From: Niabella aurantiaca DSM 17617
GTDB taxonomy: Bacteria; Bacteroidota; Bacteroidia; Chitinophagales; Chitinophagaceae
Direction: 5' to 3'
DNA: 64,000 bases
NCBI RefSeq assembly: GCF_000374125.1
Contig: NZ_KB893644.1
Coordinates: forward strand, 248,001-312,000
Made by a program: the position numbers and the translations under genes. Below, in pieces: positions 17,701-27,445 of the stretch. The notes below the pieces were generated by a model. The model did no database searches, was not told where the DNA came from, and worked only from the letters and a program-made list of their open reading frames with translations. Each line of letters opens with the position of its first letter. Positions within the stretch are counted from its first letter, which is position 1.

Positions 17701-19059
17701 ATGACAATAAAGAATTTCCTGTTATGTGCAGGGTGCAGTTTGCTTATGAGCGCGGCGTGGGGTCAATCAACGAAACAGCGCCCCAATGTGATCCTCATTT
17801 ACGCAGACGACCAGGGCTGGGCAGACCTCCATTCCTATGGATCAAAGGATCTGTATACGCCGGTCCTGGACAGCCTGGGTGCCAGTGGTGTACGGTTCAC
17901 GCAGTTCTACGCAGCCTCTCCCATCTGCTCTCCGTCAAGAGCGTCCATGCTGACCGGACGGTACCCGCAGCGGGCAGGATTGCCCGAAATGGCCTCCTCG
18001 CTGAAGGGGGTTGAAGGCATGCCGGGTACGCAATATACGCTGGGTGAACTGTTCCGCGATGCGGGTTACCAGACCGCCCATATTGGCAAATGGCATGTAG
18101 GCTATACCCCTGAAACCATGCCCAATGCACAGGGCTTTGATTATTCGTTCGGTTTTATGGGAGGCTGCATTGACAACTATTCTCATTTTTTTTACTGGAA
18201 CGGGCCAAACCGTCATGATCTGTGGCGCAACGGGAAAGAGATCCATGAGGATGGCGTTTACTTTCCGGACCTGATGGTTCGTGAAGCAGGAGCGTTTATG
18301 GAAAAGAACCGGAACAATCCCTTCTTTATCTATTTTGCCATCAACGTACCGCATTACCCCCTGCAGGGCGAAAAGAAATGGCTGGACTATTACAGGGAAA
18401 AAGGGTTGGCTTCACCCCGCGATCAATATGCAGCATTTGTTTCTACCATGGATGAAAAGATCGGGTTGCTGCTGAACCGGCTAAAGGCATTGGGGCTGGC
18501 AAACAATACCATTGTTATCTTTCAGCCGGACCAGGGGTTTTCTAAAGAAGAACGTGGTTTTGGCGGTGGCGGGTCTGCCGGCATGCTCCGCGGTTCCAAG
18601 TTCAGCCTCTTTGAAGGAGGCACCCGGGTTCCGGCGATCATTAGCTGGCCGGGGCAGATCCGGCCCAACCAGGTAAGGAACCAGCTGGCGGCTAATATAG
18701 ACTGGTTCCCTACGCTGTCGGAGTATTGTAAGATCCCCCTGCCTGACCGCCGGCTCGATGGAAAAAGCCTGGCCGGGATCATCCGGGACAACAGCACCCC
18801 TTCGCAGCACGGGGTCTTCTTCTGGAAACAGGGCGGCACAAAGGAAAACCCGCAATGGGCCGTTCGTCGCGGTAATTGGAAATTGCTGCACAATCCTGCA
18901 CAGGCAAAAAAACAGGAGCTCGATGAAGACGGGTTCTTTCTTGTCAATATTCAAACAGACCCGGCGGAGCAGACCAATCTTTCAAAACAGCACCCCGGGA
19001 TCGTAAAAGAGTTAAAGGCTCTTTATGCCCAATGGGTAGTTGAAGTGAAGCAGCAATAA
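17701..19059 (+). CDS. Secreted arylsulfatase-type sulfatase, Cys-type
   Basis: Hydrolyses a sulfate ester, probably on a polysaccharide. A signal peptide (KNFLLCAGCSLLMSAAWGQ) is followed by the sulfatase fold: metal-binding DD in YADDQGW, the formylglycine site C-S-P-S-R in PICSPSRASMLTGR, GKWHVG, and the later D/Q in PDQGF and Lys in LRGSKFSLFEGG. The modified residue is Cys, so an anaerobic- or FGE-type maturase elsewhere is needed. 452 residues from ATG 17701. The C-terminal part has the short sub-domain that ends such sulfatases. The second sulfatase follows after 13 bp, so the pair likely acts on one substrate. Confidence 0.93.
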   Translation: MTIKNFLLCAGCSLLMSAAWGQSTKQRPNVILIYADDQGWADLHSYGSKDLYTPVLDSLGASGVRFTQFYAASPICSPSRASMLTGRYPQRAGLPEMASSLKGVEGMPGTQYTLGELFRDAGYQTAHIGKWHVGYTPETMPNAQGFDYSFGFMGGCIDNYSHFFYWNGPNRHDLWRNGKEIHEDGVYFPDLMVREAGAFMEKNRNNPFFIYFAINVPHYPLQGEKKWLDYYREKGLASPRDQYAAFVSTMDEKIGLLLNRLKALGLANNTIVIFQPDQGFSKEERGFGGGGSAGMLRGSKFSLFEGGTRVPAIISWPGQIRPNQVRNQLAANIDWFPTLSEYCKIPLPDRRLDGKSLAGIIRDNSTPSQHGVFFWKQGGTKENPQWAVRRGNWKLLHNPAQAKKQELDEDGFFLVNIQTDPAEQTNLSKQHPGIVKELKALYAQWVVEVKQQ

Positions 19060-19072
19060 TAAAAAGTAAAAG

Positions 19073-20680
19073 ATGAAGCGGACAAAAATAACAGGATGGA
19101 TACTGGTAGTGTTGTTGCCATTGATCGCAACAGCCCAGCAGGGAACCGGTACAAAGCAACGCCCGAACATTGTGTACATTATGAGCGATGACCACGGCTA
19201 CCAGGCGGTAAGTGCCTACGGGTACGGCCTGAATCATACGCCCAACATCGACCGGCTGGCAAAGGAAGGAGTATTGTTTACCCGGGCAACCGTTACCAAT
19301 TCACTCTGTGCGCCCAGTCGCGCGGTACTGCTTACCGGTAAGCACAGCTTTATAAACGGAAAGATAGACAACGAGGCGCGGTTTAACTGGGACCAGGATA
19401 ATTTTGCCAAACAACTTCAAAAGCACGGCTATCAGACCGCGTTGATCGGTAAGATACATATGGACGGTTTACCTCAGGGGTTTGATTATTCTGCCGTATT
19501 GATTGACCAGGGCGAATATTATAACCCAAATTTTGTCATCAATGGGAACAAGCAGCGGCTGCAGGGCTATGTGACCGATCTTACAACAGACATGACCCTT
19601 GACTGGATCGCAAAGCGGGATACCACCAAACCCTTTTGTGTGCTTTTTCATCAGAAGGCGCCGCATCGCGAATGGCTGCCTGCCTTACGTCATATTGGTG
19701 CATATACCCGTATGCACATAAAAGAACCGCCCACGCTGTTTGATGATTATAGAGGACGCGGCACTGCAGCCCGTACAGCCGAGATGAACATCCTTAAGGA
19801 TATGAACTGGGCGGGCGACAGCAAGATACCACCGGCGATGATGGACGAGCTGGGCCTGAAGCAAACCCTCACCTGGGATAAGGCTGCTTATAACAACAAC
19901 CTGGGCCGCATGACCCCTGAGGAGCGCAAGGCCTGGGATGCAGTATATGACCCCATTATGGCAGACTTCAAAAAAAGATACCCAAAGATGTCTAAAACGG
20001 ACCTCATGCGCTGGCGCTATCAGCGGTACATGCAGGATTACCTCGGAACGGTGGCCGCAGTGGATGACGGTGTGGGACGGCTGATGGACTTTTTAAAAAC
20101 CAATGGGCTGGACAGGAATACGATCGTGATCTATACATCAGACCAGGGATTCTACATGGGTGAGCACGGCTGGTTTGATAAACGGTTTATGTACGAAGAG
20201 TCTCTGCGTACCCCGTTGCTGGTCCGGTACCCGGCGGAAATCCCCGGAGGGAAGCGTTCGGATGCGCTGGTACAGAACCTCGATTTTGCGCCTACGCTGC
20301 TGGACTATGCAGGAGTACCGGTTCCTGAGGCAATGCAGGGCCGCTCTTTCAGGAAGCTGCTGAATGGCATGGATACTTCCTGGCGGGATGCGATCTATTA
20401 TACTTACTATGAATACCCGTCCATCCATATGGTGAAACGGCATTACGGCGTTCGTACGGATCGCTATAAGCTGATCCACTTTTATTATGATGTGGACGAA
20501 TGGGAGCTCTATGATCTTAAAAAGGATCCGCATGAAATGAAAAATGTGTACGATGATCCGGCCTACGCCGGTGTGCAGAGCACGATGCACAAAAGACTGG
20601 AACAGCTGCGGAAACAATACGGGGATTCAGATGCGAATGATCAGCGGTTTTTAAAGACGGTACGGAACAAAGGAAAGTGA
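19073..20680 (+). CDS. Secreted sulfatase, second of the pair
   Basis: A 535-residue sulfatase with signal peptide (ITGWILVVLLPLIATAQ). Active-site residues: MSDDHGY (metal), SLCAPSRAVLLTGK (C-A-P-S-R formylglycine site), GKIHMD, YTSDQGFYMGEHGWFDKR. The C-terminal sub-domain (YYTYYEYPSIHMVKRHYGVR ... ELYDLKKDPHEMKNVYDD) is that of choline-sulfatase/iduronate-2-sulfatase-like enzymes. The 13-bp gap to the upstream sulfatase indicates one transcript. No glycoside hydrolase or SusC/D pair is adjacent, so the target glycan is unknown. Confidence 0.94.
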   Translation: MKRTKITGWILVVLLPLIATAQQGTGTKQRPNIVYIMSDDHGYQAVSAYGYGLNHTPNIDRLAKEGVLFTRATVTNSLCAPSRAVLLTGKHSFINGKIDNEARFNWDQDNFAKQLQKHGYQTALIGKIHMDGLPQGFDYSAVLIDQGEYYNPNFVINGNKQRLQGYVTDLTTDMTLDWIAKRDTTKPFCVLFHQKAPHREWLPALRHIGAYTRMHIKEPPTLFDDYRGRGTAARTAEMNILKDMNWAGDSKIPPAMMDELGLKQTLTWDKAAYNNNLGRMTPEERKAWDAVYDPIMADFKKRYPKMSKTDLMRWRYQRYMQDYLGTVAAVDDGVGRLMDFLKTNGLDRNTIVIYTSDQGFYMGEHGWFDKRFMYEESLRTPLLVRYPAEIPGGKRSDALVQNLDFAPTLLDYAGVPVPEAMQGRSFRKLLNGMDTSWRDAIYYTYYEYPSIHMVKRHYGVRTDRYKLIHFYYDVDEWELYDLKKDPHEMKNVYDDPAYAGVQSTMHKRLEQLRKQYGDSDANDQRFLKTVRNKGK

Positions 20681-20684
20681 TCTG

Positions 20685-20712
20685 GTATTTGGCTCTTCGT
20701 ATTTGGAATTTC
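20685..20712 (+). repeat. Degenerate heptamer array (4 x 7 bp)
   Basis: Reads as GTATTTG, GCTCTTC, GTATTTG, GAATTTC: four consecutive 7-bp words beginning with G. It fills most of the 39 bp between the convergent sulfatase and rnz genes. Similar arrays with other words occur elsewhere in the window. Confidence 0.5.
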
Positions 20713-20719
20713 CCGTCAG

Positions 20720-21625
20720 CTAAGGCATCCGGTAGCAAACGCCTTCCAGCGCCAGGTCTGTATTGGGAAATACTTCCCGGGTTTCCTGCTCAAAGGCATC
20801 CAGCGCATCATAGCGGCTGCTGAAATGTCCTACCAGTAATTTTTTTACACCGGCTTTCCGCGCGATGAGAGCGGCCTCCCTGGATGTGGAGTGGAATCTT
20901 GCCCGGGCCTGCTCAGCGAAGCTTTGCAGGTAAGTAGCTTCATGATAGATCATGTCGGCGTTCCGGATCACGGGGATGAATGATTCGTCGTATTTGGTAT
21001 CGGCACAAAATGCATAGGTCTTTCCCCTGGGCGCTTCCTGGGTCAGTAGTTCGTTTTTGATCAACTGGCCATCAGGCCCTTCATAATCTTTCCCCTGCTG
21101 AAGGCTTTCGAACCAGCTGTAATCGATATCGTATGCTTTCACGGCTTCAGGATCGATGCGCCGGGGTTTCTTTTTTTCTTTAAACACGAAGCCAAAACAT
21201 TCAATACGGTGATCCGTTTTAAAACAGCTGATCGCGATATCATCCACTGTCATTAAATAGCCCGGCTGCCCGATGGCATGAAAGTGCAGGGGATAGGGCA
21301 TGCGGGTATCTGCCAGCCGGAATTGCAGCTCCAGCACCTCCTGCAGGGCCGATGGGGCAATCACATGCAGCTCCTGCCGGCGTCCCAGTAAGGCAAAAGA
21401 GTTCAACAGTCCAACAAGGCCAAAATAATGATCACCATGCAGGTGTGAAATAAAAATATGCGAGATCCGGCTGCGCCGTATCTTATACCGGATCAGCTGT
21501 ATCTGGGTGCCCTCGCCGCAATCGATCAGGAATTTACGGTTAGCCATCGTAAGTACCTGGCTGGTAGGGTGCCGGTCAAAAGCAGGAACGGCCGAATTAT
21601 TGCCCAGTATGGTGACCCCTAACAT
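20720..21625 (-). CDS. rnz: Ribonuclease Z
   Basis: Endonuclease that trims tRNA 3' ends. The 301-residue protein has the MBL zinc motif HLHGDH (near residue 63), the preceding NSAVPAFDRHPTSQVL N-terminus typical of RNase Z, FCADTKYDES and the HSTSREAA histidine. Length is standard. It follows the STAS gene by 29 bp on the minus strand, so both come from the promoter at 22110. Confidence 0.95.
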   Translation of the reverse strand: MLGVTILGNNSAVPAFDRHPTSQVLTMANRKFLIDCGEGTQIQLIRYKIRRSRISHIFISHLHGDHYFGLVGLLNSFALLGRRQELHVIAPSALQEVLELQFRLADTRMPYPLHFHAIGQPGYLMTVDDIAISCFKTDHRIECFGFVFKEKKKPRRIDPEAVKAYDIDYSWFESLQQGKDYEGPDGQLIKNELLTQEAPRGKTYAFCADTKYDESFIPVIRNADMIYHEATYLQSFAEQARARFHSTSREAALIARKAGVKKLLVGHFSSRYDALDAFEQETREVFPNTDLALEGVCYRMP

Positions 21626-21654
21626 TCCGTTAAACTTTTTTTAAACTTATTTGT

Positions 21655-22059
21655 TCATGTAATATCCGTGTCTGGAAATTCGATGTCTTCTGTGTCCAGC
21701 AATTCCCGTTCTATTTCTTCCATTTGCACAATATCCCAGGCTTCGCTTTCTGTGGGAGTAATATTCAACAGGTCATCCAGTTCATTTTCTGCCAAAAATG
21801 CGTTTACCGTTTTTTGTACATGGCAGGTGACAAAGGAGGCGTTGTTTTCATAAAAGATTTGTTGTATTTGCAGGAGTTTCGCCGCTGCAGCGGCATCCAT
21901 CTCCTCAACCTCCTGCAAGTCCAGGATCACATTCTTCACGTCCTTTTGTAAAAAAGGGAGCAACGCCGCATCCATTTTATCTGTCATTGTAGCAGAAAGA
22001 ACAGGCGCATTTGGCGTGATGACGTGAAATTTCTCTTTGGTATCTATTTTGACTTGCAT
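21655..22059 (-). CDS. STAS-domain protein lacking the phosphorylatable serine
   Basis: A 134-residue protein with a STAS fold (anti-sigma factor antagonist-like). In SpoIIAA/RsbV proteins the site reads roughly D-S-S-G; here it is EEMDAAAAAKLLQ, so the phosphorylated serine is replaced by alanine. A glutamate/aspartate-rich C-terminal tail (EEIERELLDTEDIEFPDTD) follows the domain. It sits first in a two-gene unit with rnz. Binding to a partner independent of phosphorylation is the likely mode (inference). Confidence 0.82.
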   Translation of the reverse strand: MQVKIDTKEKFHVITPNAPVLSATMTDKMDAALLPFLQKDVKNVILDLQEVEEMDAAAAAKLLQIQQIFYENNASFVTCHVQKTVNAFLAENELDDLLNITPTESEAWDIVQMEEIERELLDTEDIEFPDTDIT

Positions 22060-22109
22060 ATAGAGTGAATTTGGAATAAATATGCTTAAATTACAAGTAA
22101 ATTTAGTAC

Positions 22110-22121
22110 CAAATATATTTG
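22110..22121. promoter_or_regulatory. Shared palindromic divergent promoter for STAS-rnz and clpC
   Basis: The 12-bp palindrome CAAATATATTTG contains an exact TAnnTTTG box on each strand: TATATTTG at 22114-22121 for clpC and at 22117-22110 (minus) for the STAS gene. The start codons are 31 bp and 50 bp away. The two boxes overlap by 4 bp, so both promoters cannot be occupied at once. Confidence 0.6.
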
Positions 22122-22152
22122 TTAATATTGTAAATAAACATTTTATCTAAAT

Positions 22153-24681
22153 ATGGATAATAATTTTTCATCCCAGGTAAAAGAGATCATTTCCTATAGC
22201 AGGGAAGAAGCCTTGCGCCTGGGAAATGACTTCATCGGCACAGAGCACCTGCTGCTGGGCCTGATCCGGGAGGGGGATAATACCGCTATCCGGATCCTGA
22301 AAAGCTTTAACGTGGATATTTTTGAACTGCGGAAGGAAATAGAACTGGCAATAAAAGATAAAACAGGAAAAAATATTGCAAACATTAACAGTCTTCCGTT
22401 AACAAAACAAGCAGAAAAAGTGATCCGGGTAACCGTGCTGGAAGCCAAGGCGCTGAAGAGCAACCTGGTGGAAACGGAGCACCTGATGCTTTCTATTTTA
22501 AAGAACAAGGAAAACATTGCAACACAAATCTTAAATCAGTTTGATGTGGACTATGATCTGTTTCGCCAGGAATTGGGCATCGTAAAATCGGGAGAACCCC
22601 GTGCTGAATTCAGTGAGGAAGGAGAAGATGAGTTTGAAGAAGAAAAAAAATACTCCCAGTCAAGAGCCGGCAGCTCCAAAGCAGCTACCAAAAGTAAAAC
22701 GCCGGTGCTCGATAATTTTGGACGGGATGTTACCAAGCTTGCGGAAAGCGGGAACCTGGACCCGATCGTTGGACGTGAAAAAGAAATTGAGCGCGTTTCC
22801 CAGATCCTGAGCCGCCGTAAAAAGAACAACCCCATTCTTATTGGAGAGCCCGGTGTGGGTAAGACCGCCATCGTAGAAGGGTTGGCATTGCGTATCGTAC
22901 AGCGTAAGGTGAGCCGTGTACTGTTCGACAAGCGGGTCATCTCCCTGGATCTTGCCTCGCTGGTAGCGGGAACCAAATACCGTGGCCAGTTTGAAGAGCG
23001 CATGAAGGCCATTATGAATGAGCTGGAAAAGAACCGGGATGTCATCCTGTTCATTGATGAAATGCATACCATTGTAGGTGCCGGCGGAGCCAGCGGCTCG
23101 CTGGATGCCAGCAACATCTTTAAGCCCGCACTGGCCCGTGGTGAGCTTCAGTGCATTGGTGCCTCTACATTGGATGAGTACCGGATGTATATTGAAAAAG
23201 ATGGTGCGCTGGACCGGCGTTTTCAAAAAGTAATGGTAGATCCTCCCAGTGTAGAGGAAACCATCCAGATACTTAACAATATCAAATCGAAATACGAGGA
23301 CTTCCACAGCGTTACCTATAGCGACGAGGCGATTGATGCCTGCGTGAAGCTGAGCGACCGCTATATTACCGATCGCCTGCTGCCGGATAAAGCCATCGAC
23401 GTAATGGACGAGGTGGGCGCCCGGGTGCATTTAAAGAACATCAACGTGCCGCCGAACATCGTAGAACTGGAGAAGAAGATCGAGGATGTAAAGGAAGAAA
23501 AAAATAAAGTGGTAAAGAGCCAGAAGTTCGAAGAAGCCGCATCCCTGCGGGATACCGAGAAGAAGCTGGCAGAGGACCTCGAACGCGCGAAGGCAGCATG
23601 GGAGGAGGAAAGTAAGCACAAGCGCTACCCGATCGATGAAGAGGCTATTGCCGAAGTGATCAATATCATGACCGGCATACCGGTCCGGAAAATGGTGGAA
23701 GCAGAAACGGAGAAGCTGCGCAAGATGTCGGAGGATGTGAGGGGTATGGTGATCGGGCAGGATGAAGCGATCTCAAAAGTGGTAAAAGCCATCCAGCGGA
23801 ACCGCGTGGGATTGAAAGATCCAAAGAAGCCCATCGGAACCTTTATCTTTCTTGGACCCACCGGGGTAGGTAAAACAGAACTGGCCCGTTCCCTGGCGCG
23901 GTACCTGTTCGATTCAGAAGATTCGCTGATCCGGATCGATATGAGCGAATACATGGAAAAATTTACCGTAAGCCGTCTGATCGGTGCACCTCCGGGATAT
24001 GTGGGCTATGAAGAAGGTGGACAGTTAACCGAAAAAGTACGCCGCAAGCCTTACAGTGTGATCCTGCTGGACGAAATTGAGAAGGCGCACCCGGACATTT
24101 ACAATATCCTGTTGCAGGTGCTGGATGATGGGGTACTGACCGATGGGCTGGGCCGCAAGGTAGACTTTAAGAATACGATCATCATAATGACCTCTAATAT
24201 CGGTGCACGCCAGCTGAAGGACTTTGGTGCGGGTGTTGGTTTTGCTACTTCTGCGCGGATGGAAAATGAAGATGAGGAAAACAAAGCCGTGATTGAAAAA
24301 GCGCTGAAGCGGACCTTCTCTCCGGAGTTCCTGAACCGGATCGATGATGTGATCATCTTCAACAGCCTGACCAAAGAAAATATCTTCAGCATTATCGATA
24401 TTTCTATGAAGGGGGTATTGAAACGGGTACAGAACCTGGGCTATGGACTGGAGCTGAGTGAGGAAGCGAAGACCTTCCTGGCCGACAAGGGATATGATCA
24501 GCAGTTTGGAGCCCGGCCGCTGCACCGGGCCATCCAGAAATACCTGGAAGATCCGCTGGCAGAAGAGATCCTGAATATGCATGTGAAACCAGGCGATGTG
24601 CTGCTGGTAGACTTTGATAAAGAGAAAGAGAAGTTGTTCTTTACTGTGAAGGATCCCAAGGAGAACCCCCAGGAAGCATAA
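22153..24681 (+). CDS. clpC: ClpC-type AAA+ protease ATPase subunit
   Basis: Hexameric unfoldase that feeds proteins to ClpP. Domains in order: two Clp N-repeats (to ~150), an acidic linker, AAA-1 (GEPGVGKT Walker A, FIDEMHT Walker B), a middle region with a UVR-like motif ([17 protein letters not shown]), AAA-2 ([19 protein letters not shown]) and the ClpB D2-small C-terminal domain. The 842-residue length is typical. No ctsR, mcsA or mcsB is adjacent, unlike in Bacillota. A terminator follows. Confidence 0.96.
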   Translation: MDNNFSSQVKEIISYSREEALRLGNDFIGTEHLLLGLIREGDNTAIRILKSFNVDIFELRKEIELAIKDKTGKNIANINSLPLTKQAEKVIRVTVLEAKALKSNLVETEHLMLSILKNKENIATQILNQFDVDYDLFRQELGIVKSGEPRAEFSEEGEDEFEEEKKYSQSRAGSSKAATKSKTPVLDNFGRDVTKLAESGNLDPIVGREKEIERVSQILSRRKKNNPILIGEPGVGKTAIVEGLALRIVQRKVSRVLFDKRVISLDLASLVAGTKYRGQFEERMKAIMNELEKNRDVILFIDEMHTIVGAGGASGSLDASNIFKPALARGELQCIGASTLDEYRMYIEKDGALDRRFQKVMVDPPSVEETIQILNNIKSKYEDFHSVTYSDEAIDACVKLSDRYITDRLLPDKAIDVMDEVGARVHLKNINVPPNIVELEKKIEDVKEEKNKVVKSQKFEEAASLRDTEKKLAEDLERAKAAWEEESKHKRYPIDEEAIAEVINIMTGIPVRKMVEAETEKLRKMSEDVRGMVIGQDEAISKVVKAIQRNRVGLKDPKKPIGTFIFLGPTGVGKTELARSLARYLFDSEDSLIRIDMSEYMEKFTVSRLIGAPPGYVGYEEGGQLTEKVRRKPYSVILLDEIEKAHPDIYNILLQVLDDGVLTDGLGRKVDFKNTIIIMTSNIGARQLKDFGAGVGFATSARMENEDEENKAVIEKALKRTFSPEFLNRIDDVIIFNSLTKENIFSIIDISMKGVLKRVQNLGYGLELSEEAKTFLADKGYDQQFGARPLHRAIQKYLEDPLAEEILNMHVKPGDVLLVDFDKEKEKLFFTVKDPKENPQEA

Positions 24682-24712
24682 AAAGAATTTTACTACTTAA
24701 TGATTAATAAAA

Positions 24713-24734
24713 ACACCCTGCAGATGCGGGGTGT
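24713..24734 (+). terminator. Likely intrinsic terminator of clpC
   Basis: ACACCC at 24713-24718 pairs with GGGTGT at 24729-24734 around a 10-nt loop, followed by CTTTATT. It begins 31 bp after the clpC stop. The T run is short, so efficiency is uncertain. Confidence 0.6.
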
Positions 24735-25154
24735 CTTTATTGATGGCGATGGTGCTGGCAGAAGCTACCGGTCTTCGGTAAAATTTATAATGAACCGGTA
24801 TCGAAATGACCGCTATCGCGCAGCCATAAGGTTAAAAACAGGTCTGGCACTATAAAATGTAGCAGGAATAAGCCTTTGGGCCAAAAAGACCTGATCTTTT
24901 GATAGCGGACAAGGCGCAGCACGTCGCAAATCATTGTAGCAAGAACTCCCGGTGACCTGCTCTTAGCCGCAGCCCGGAGGGAATCTTTTTGGAGAATGCG
25001 TATATTACCGGCGCGACGCGGATCACGGGCGGACCCGGATTATAAGTTGGTAGTAGCTATGTGAGGGCACCGCCCCTGGTGTAGGCCATGGTTTTTGGAG
25101 ACAAAAATCATTTAAGATGATACACATTGTAATAAAAAGAATGCCGCACTGTTA
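24735..25154. other. Gene-free region of about 420 bp
   Basis: I see no convincing gene. A 49-codon minus-strand frame at 24785-24934, rich in Leu/Phe, is open but has no recognisable family or start signal. A small hairpin (TACCG/CGGTA) lies at 24766-24780. The middle (about 24900-25080) is more GC-rich than usual intergenic DNA here and may be decayed coding sequence or a non-coding RNA. Confidence 0.3.
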
Positions 25155-25928
25155 TTACTCATGCGGTCCATCCAGTCTGCGGATCTGATCACGATAACCG
25201 GGCGGTAATAACAGGTTTTTCAGGAGTCGGTCTATCTTCATCAACCGGCTTACTTTATATACGGGAACAATGAGGGTTAAAAATGAAAAACCGGTAAAGT
25301 GCAGCAATTCTTTTACCCTGTCAGGGACCACCAATTTCTGGCCCTCTACCAATATCCTGAAACGCAGCGCTCCGAGTTGTTTTTTGTATTGCGCAAACAA
25401 ATCGGTGGTATAATTGCTCTTTTGCAGGTCATTTAGTAAATGCCGGTTTCTGATGGGGAGCCATTCGGTATAGGTGGGAGGCAGTGCCTGCAATCTCATT
25501 CCTGTTCCTACTCTGAAAAAGACATTGTATACCTCTTCTTTTTCTTCAGGAGTAAGTTTTTTTTCCAACAGTTCATAGGAAGAAATCGAATAATAGATCA
25601 GCATGAATAAAACATCACGGTAGGCCCAGTCTGGTATGGGATAGCCCCTGCTTTGCTCCACTGCCTGGTGTATTTTCTGCATGCGGTTGATGGCTTCCTT
25701 CGCCTGGTTAAATGGTGCAAAAACAATCGTTCTGGCATATTGTACTGTGGAAAACAATCGGCCTATCGGGTCGGCAGGTAATTTGCCGGTAAAGTAAAGC
25801 CAGTCTACTGCCTTATTGAGCGCAAACTCAGCTGCGGCACCTGCAAAAATAAAAAGCACGGTGTCGCTTTTTCCCCAGATTTTCCGTACAATGGATTGTT
25901 TTTCTACAAAAAATTGCATAGCACGCAT
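25155..25928 (-). CDS. Oxygenase MpaB-family protein (DUF2236)
   Basis: A 257-residue protein of the DUF2236/MpaB-type family, whose characterised relatives (latex-clearing protein, MpaB) are haem-dependent oxygenases. The family pattern is visible: IRKIWG-like N-terminus, ADPIGRLFSTVQYARTIVFA (with the conserved Arg before the His/Phe-rich helix) and WAYRDVLFMLIYYS. The protein is all-helical with little polar loop sequence. Alternative ATG at 25919. It stands alone; the substrate is unknown. Confidence 0.75.
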   Translation of the reverse strand: MRAMQFFVEKQSIVRKIWGKSDTVLFIFAGAAAEFALNKAVDWLYFTGKLPADPIGRLFSTVQYARTIVFAPFNQAKEAINRMQKIHQAVEQSRGYPIPDWAYRDVLFMLIYYSISSYELLEKKLTPEEKEEVYNVFFRVGTGMRLQALPPTYTEWLPIRNRHLLNDLQKSNYTTDLFAQYKKQLGALRFRILVEGQKLVVPDRVKELLHFTGFSFLTLIVPVYKVSRLMKIDRLLKNLLLPPGYRDQIRRLDGPHE

Positions 25929-26006
25929 TACCGTATGCTAAGTTACACTTCCTTCTGCACGCTGCGCTGTTTTGAAGCTCAAATTAAACGGGGGAAGGGC
26001 ATTTGT

Positions 26007-26324
26007 TTATGAGACGGTATGGATCTCCGGATATTCCTTCTTTAGCCTGGCATCCAGCACGAAAGTGCCAAAAGGCAACAGCGAAGCAATAAAGGCAACA
26101 GTGGCTTTCCCGAAGCTCCATTTTAGTCCTACCCATACTTTTAACAGATAAATGCAGAAAAGCACAAAAAGCACTCCATGCGCCCAACCCACATATTTTA
26201 CACCTTCGGGGATATCAGCAGCGTATTTCAGCGGCATGGCCACCAGCAGTAAAACAAGATAAGAGATCCCTTCTAAAAAGGCGATCCGCATAAATACCCG
26301 TAGGTCCTTAAGAGAACGGTTCAT
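26007..26324 (-). CDS. DUF3817 small integral membrane protein
   Basis: A 105-residue protein with three hydrophobic helices and the DUF3817 features: FRIAFLEGISYLVLL-like first helix, LKY before the loop, and the GWAHGVLFVLF His-containing second helix. Function of the family is unknown. It is transcribed towards the MpaB-like gene, 78 bp apart, and away from the chorismate-mutase-like gene. Confidence 0.85.
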   Translation of the reverse strand: MNRSLKDLRVFMRIAFLEGISYLVLLLVAMPLKYAADIPEGVKYVGWAHGVLFVLFCIYLLKVWVGLKWSFGKATVAFIASLLPFGTFVLDARLKKEYPEIHTVS

Positions 26325-26427
26325 CTGTGGTCGTGGTTTTCCAAGGAGAACAGCGGTACTATTAAAAAGTTTAACAGGTCGCCAATAAATTATGGAGTAT
26401 CTTTATTTTTACCGTAAAAACAGGAAG

Positions 26428-26724
26428 ATGACCCCTGAACACTGCAGGAATATTGATGAAATAAGAGCCGGTATCGACACGATCGATGAAGAAATAGTCC
26501 GCCTGATCAGCCAGCGGGCGCGCTTTGTAAAAGCCGCTGCAAGGTTTAAAAGATCGGAAACCGCTGTTAAGGACGAAAAGCGGGTGGCGGCGGTGATCGG
26601 GTCGAAAAGGAAACTGGCTGTTGCCTACGATGTTGCTCCCGGGCTCATTGAAGCCGTTTATCGTACAATGATCGGGCATTTTATTAATGAGGAGCTGGAG
26701 CACTGGAAGACACTTGATAGCTGA
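26428..26724 (+). CDS. PchB-like chorismate mutase (AroQ class)
   Basis: A 98-residue all-helical protein matching PchB/AroQ mutases: TPEHCRNIDEIRAGID, then IDEEIVRLISQRARFVKAAARFK and RVAAVIGSKRKLA, with the family Arg/Lys active-site residues in place. PchB has both isochorismate pyruvate lyase and weak chorismate mutase activity. ATG 26428 is preferred over the ATG at 26392 because the earlier residues (YLYFYRKNRK) are encoded by an A/T-rich promoter-like stretch and the family starts at the TPE segment. No siderophore genes are nearby, so a role in aromatic amino acid synthesis is as likely as salicylate. Confidence 0.82.
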   Translation: MTPEHCRNIDEIRAGIDTIDEEIVRLISQRARFVKAAARFKRSETAVKDEKRVAAVIGSKRKLAVAYDVAPGLIEAVYRTMIGHFINEELEHWKTLDS

Positions 26725-26738
26725 ATGCCATTTTTTCG

Positions 26739-27251
26739 ATGACAAAAAGTTTGGAAATACATTACCGGAAAGGAGCGGCCGGGGATCTGCAGCAGCTGCG
26801 GGAGCTGGGTATGGCAGGGTGGCGAAGATTTGAGAAAGCGATGACGGCGGAAAGCTGGCAACGGCTTTCCGGATCGATCGGTAACGAGCAAACCTACCGG
26901 GAGCTGCTTTTCATAAGCGAGTGCCTGGTTTACGAAACCGCTGAAGGGCGGATCGTGGGGATGATCTTCCTGGTGCCGCATGGAAACCCGACGGAACTTT
27001 ATCTTCCCGAATGGTCTTATATCCGCTTTTTAACCGTAGCTCCTGATTTTAGTGGCAGGGGCATTGGCAGAAGACTTACGGAAGATTGTATAGCGCTGGC
27101 AAGACATAACGGAGAAACGGTCATCGCACTGCATACATCGGAAATGATGGGCGATGCCCGCCAACTGTATGAGCACCTGGGATTCAACATCGTCCGGGAA
27201 ATAGGGCAGCGTTTCGGAAAGCGCTATTGGTTGTATAAACTGGAACTATAA
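26739..27251 (+). CDS. GNAT-family N-acetyltransferase
   Basis: A 170-residue GNAT acetyltransferase. The acetyl-CoA-binding motif A is IRFLTVAPDFSGRGIGRRLTEDCI, interrupted here only to name it: the key residues are the R/Q-x-x-G-x-G/A set in SGRGIGRRL. The C-terminal motif B (ARQLYEHLGFNIVREIG) is typical. It begins 14 bp after the PchB-like gene, so they may share a transcript. The acceptor substrate is unknown. Confidence 0.88.
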   Translation: MTKSLEIHYRKGAAGDLQQLRELGMAGWRRFEKAMTAESWQRLSGSIGNEQTYRELLFISECLVYETAEGRIVGMIFLVPHGNPTELYLPEWSYIRFLTVAPDFSGRGIGRRLTEDCIALARHNGETVIALHTSEMMGDARQLYEHLGFNIVREIGQRFGKRYWLYKLEL

Positions 27252-27445
27252 TGTAACAATACGGTAAATTTTCCGTTATCATATCTGAAGCGATAAACGT
27301 GGCAAAGCGGAGAATGCGGGTGTGATCATACACTCCATGCAACGATCTGCCGCCCGGCCTCGTTTTAAAGGAGTATCTTTGGGTGAAGCAATGGTTGCGG
27401 AATGGACCCATTGCTTCAGGTCCCTGAACCAACAAATGAAACAGC

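Noticed and set aside
24785-24934. A 49-codon minus-strand open frame rich in Leu and Phe
   Set aside because: No family, signal or start context is recognisable, and frames of this length arise by chance; kept only as a note to the gene-free region.
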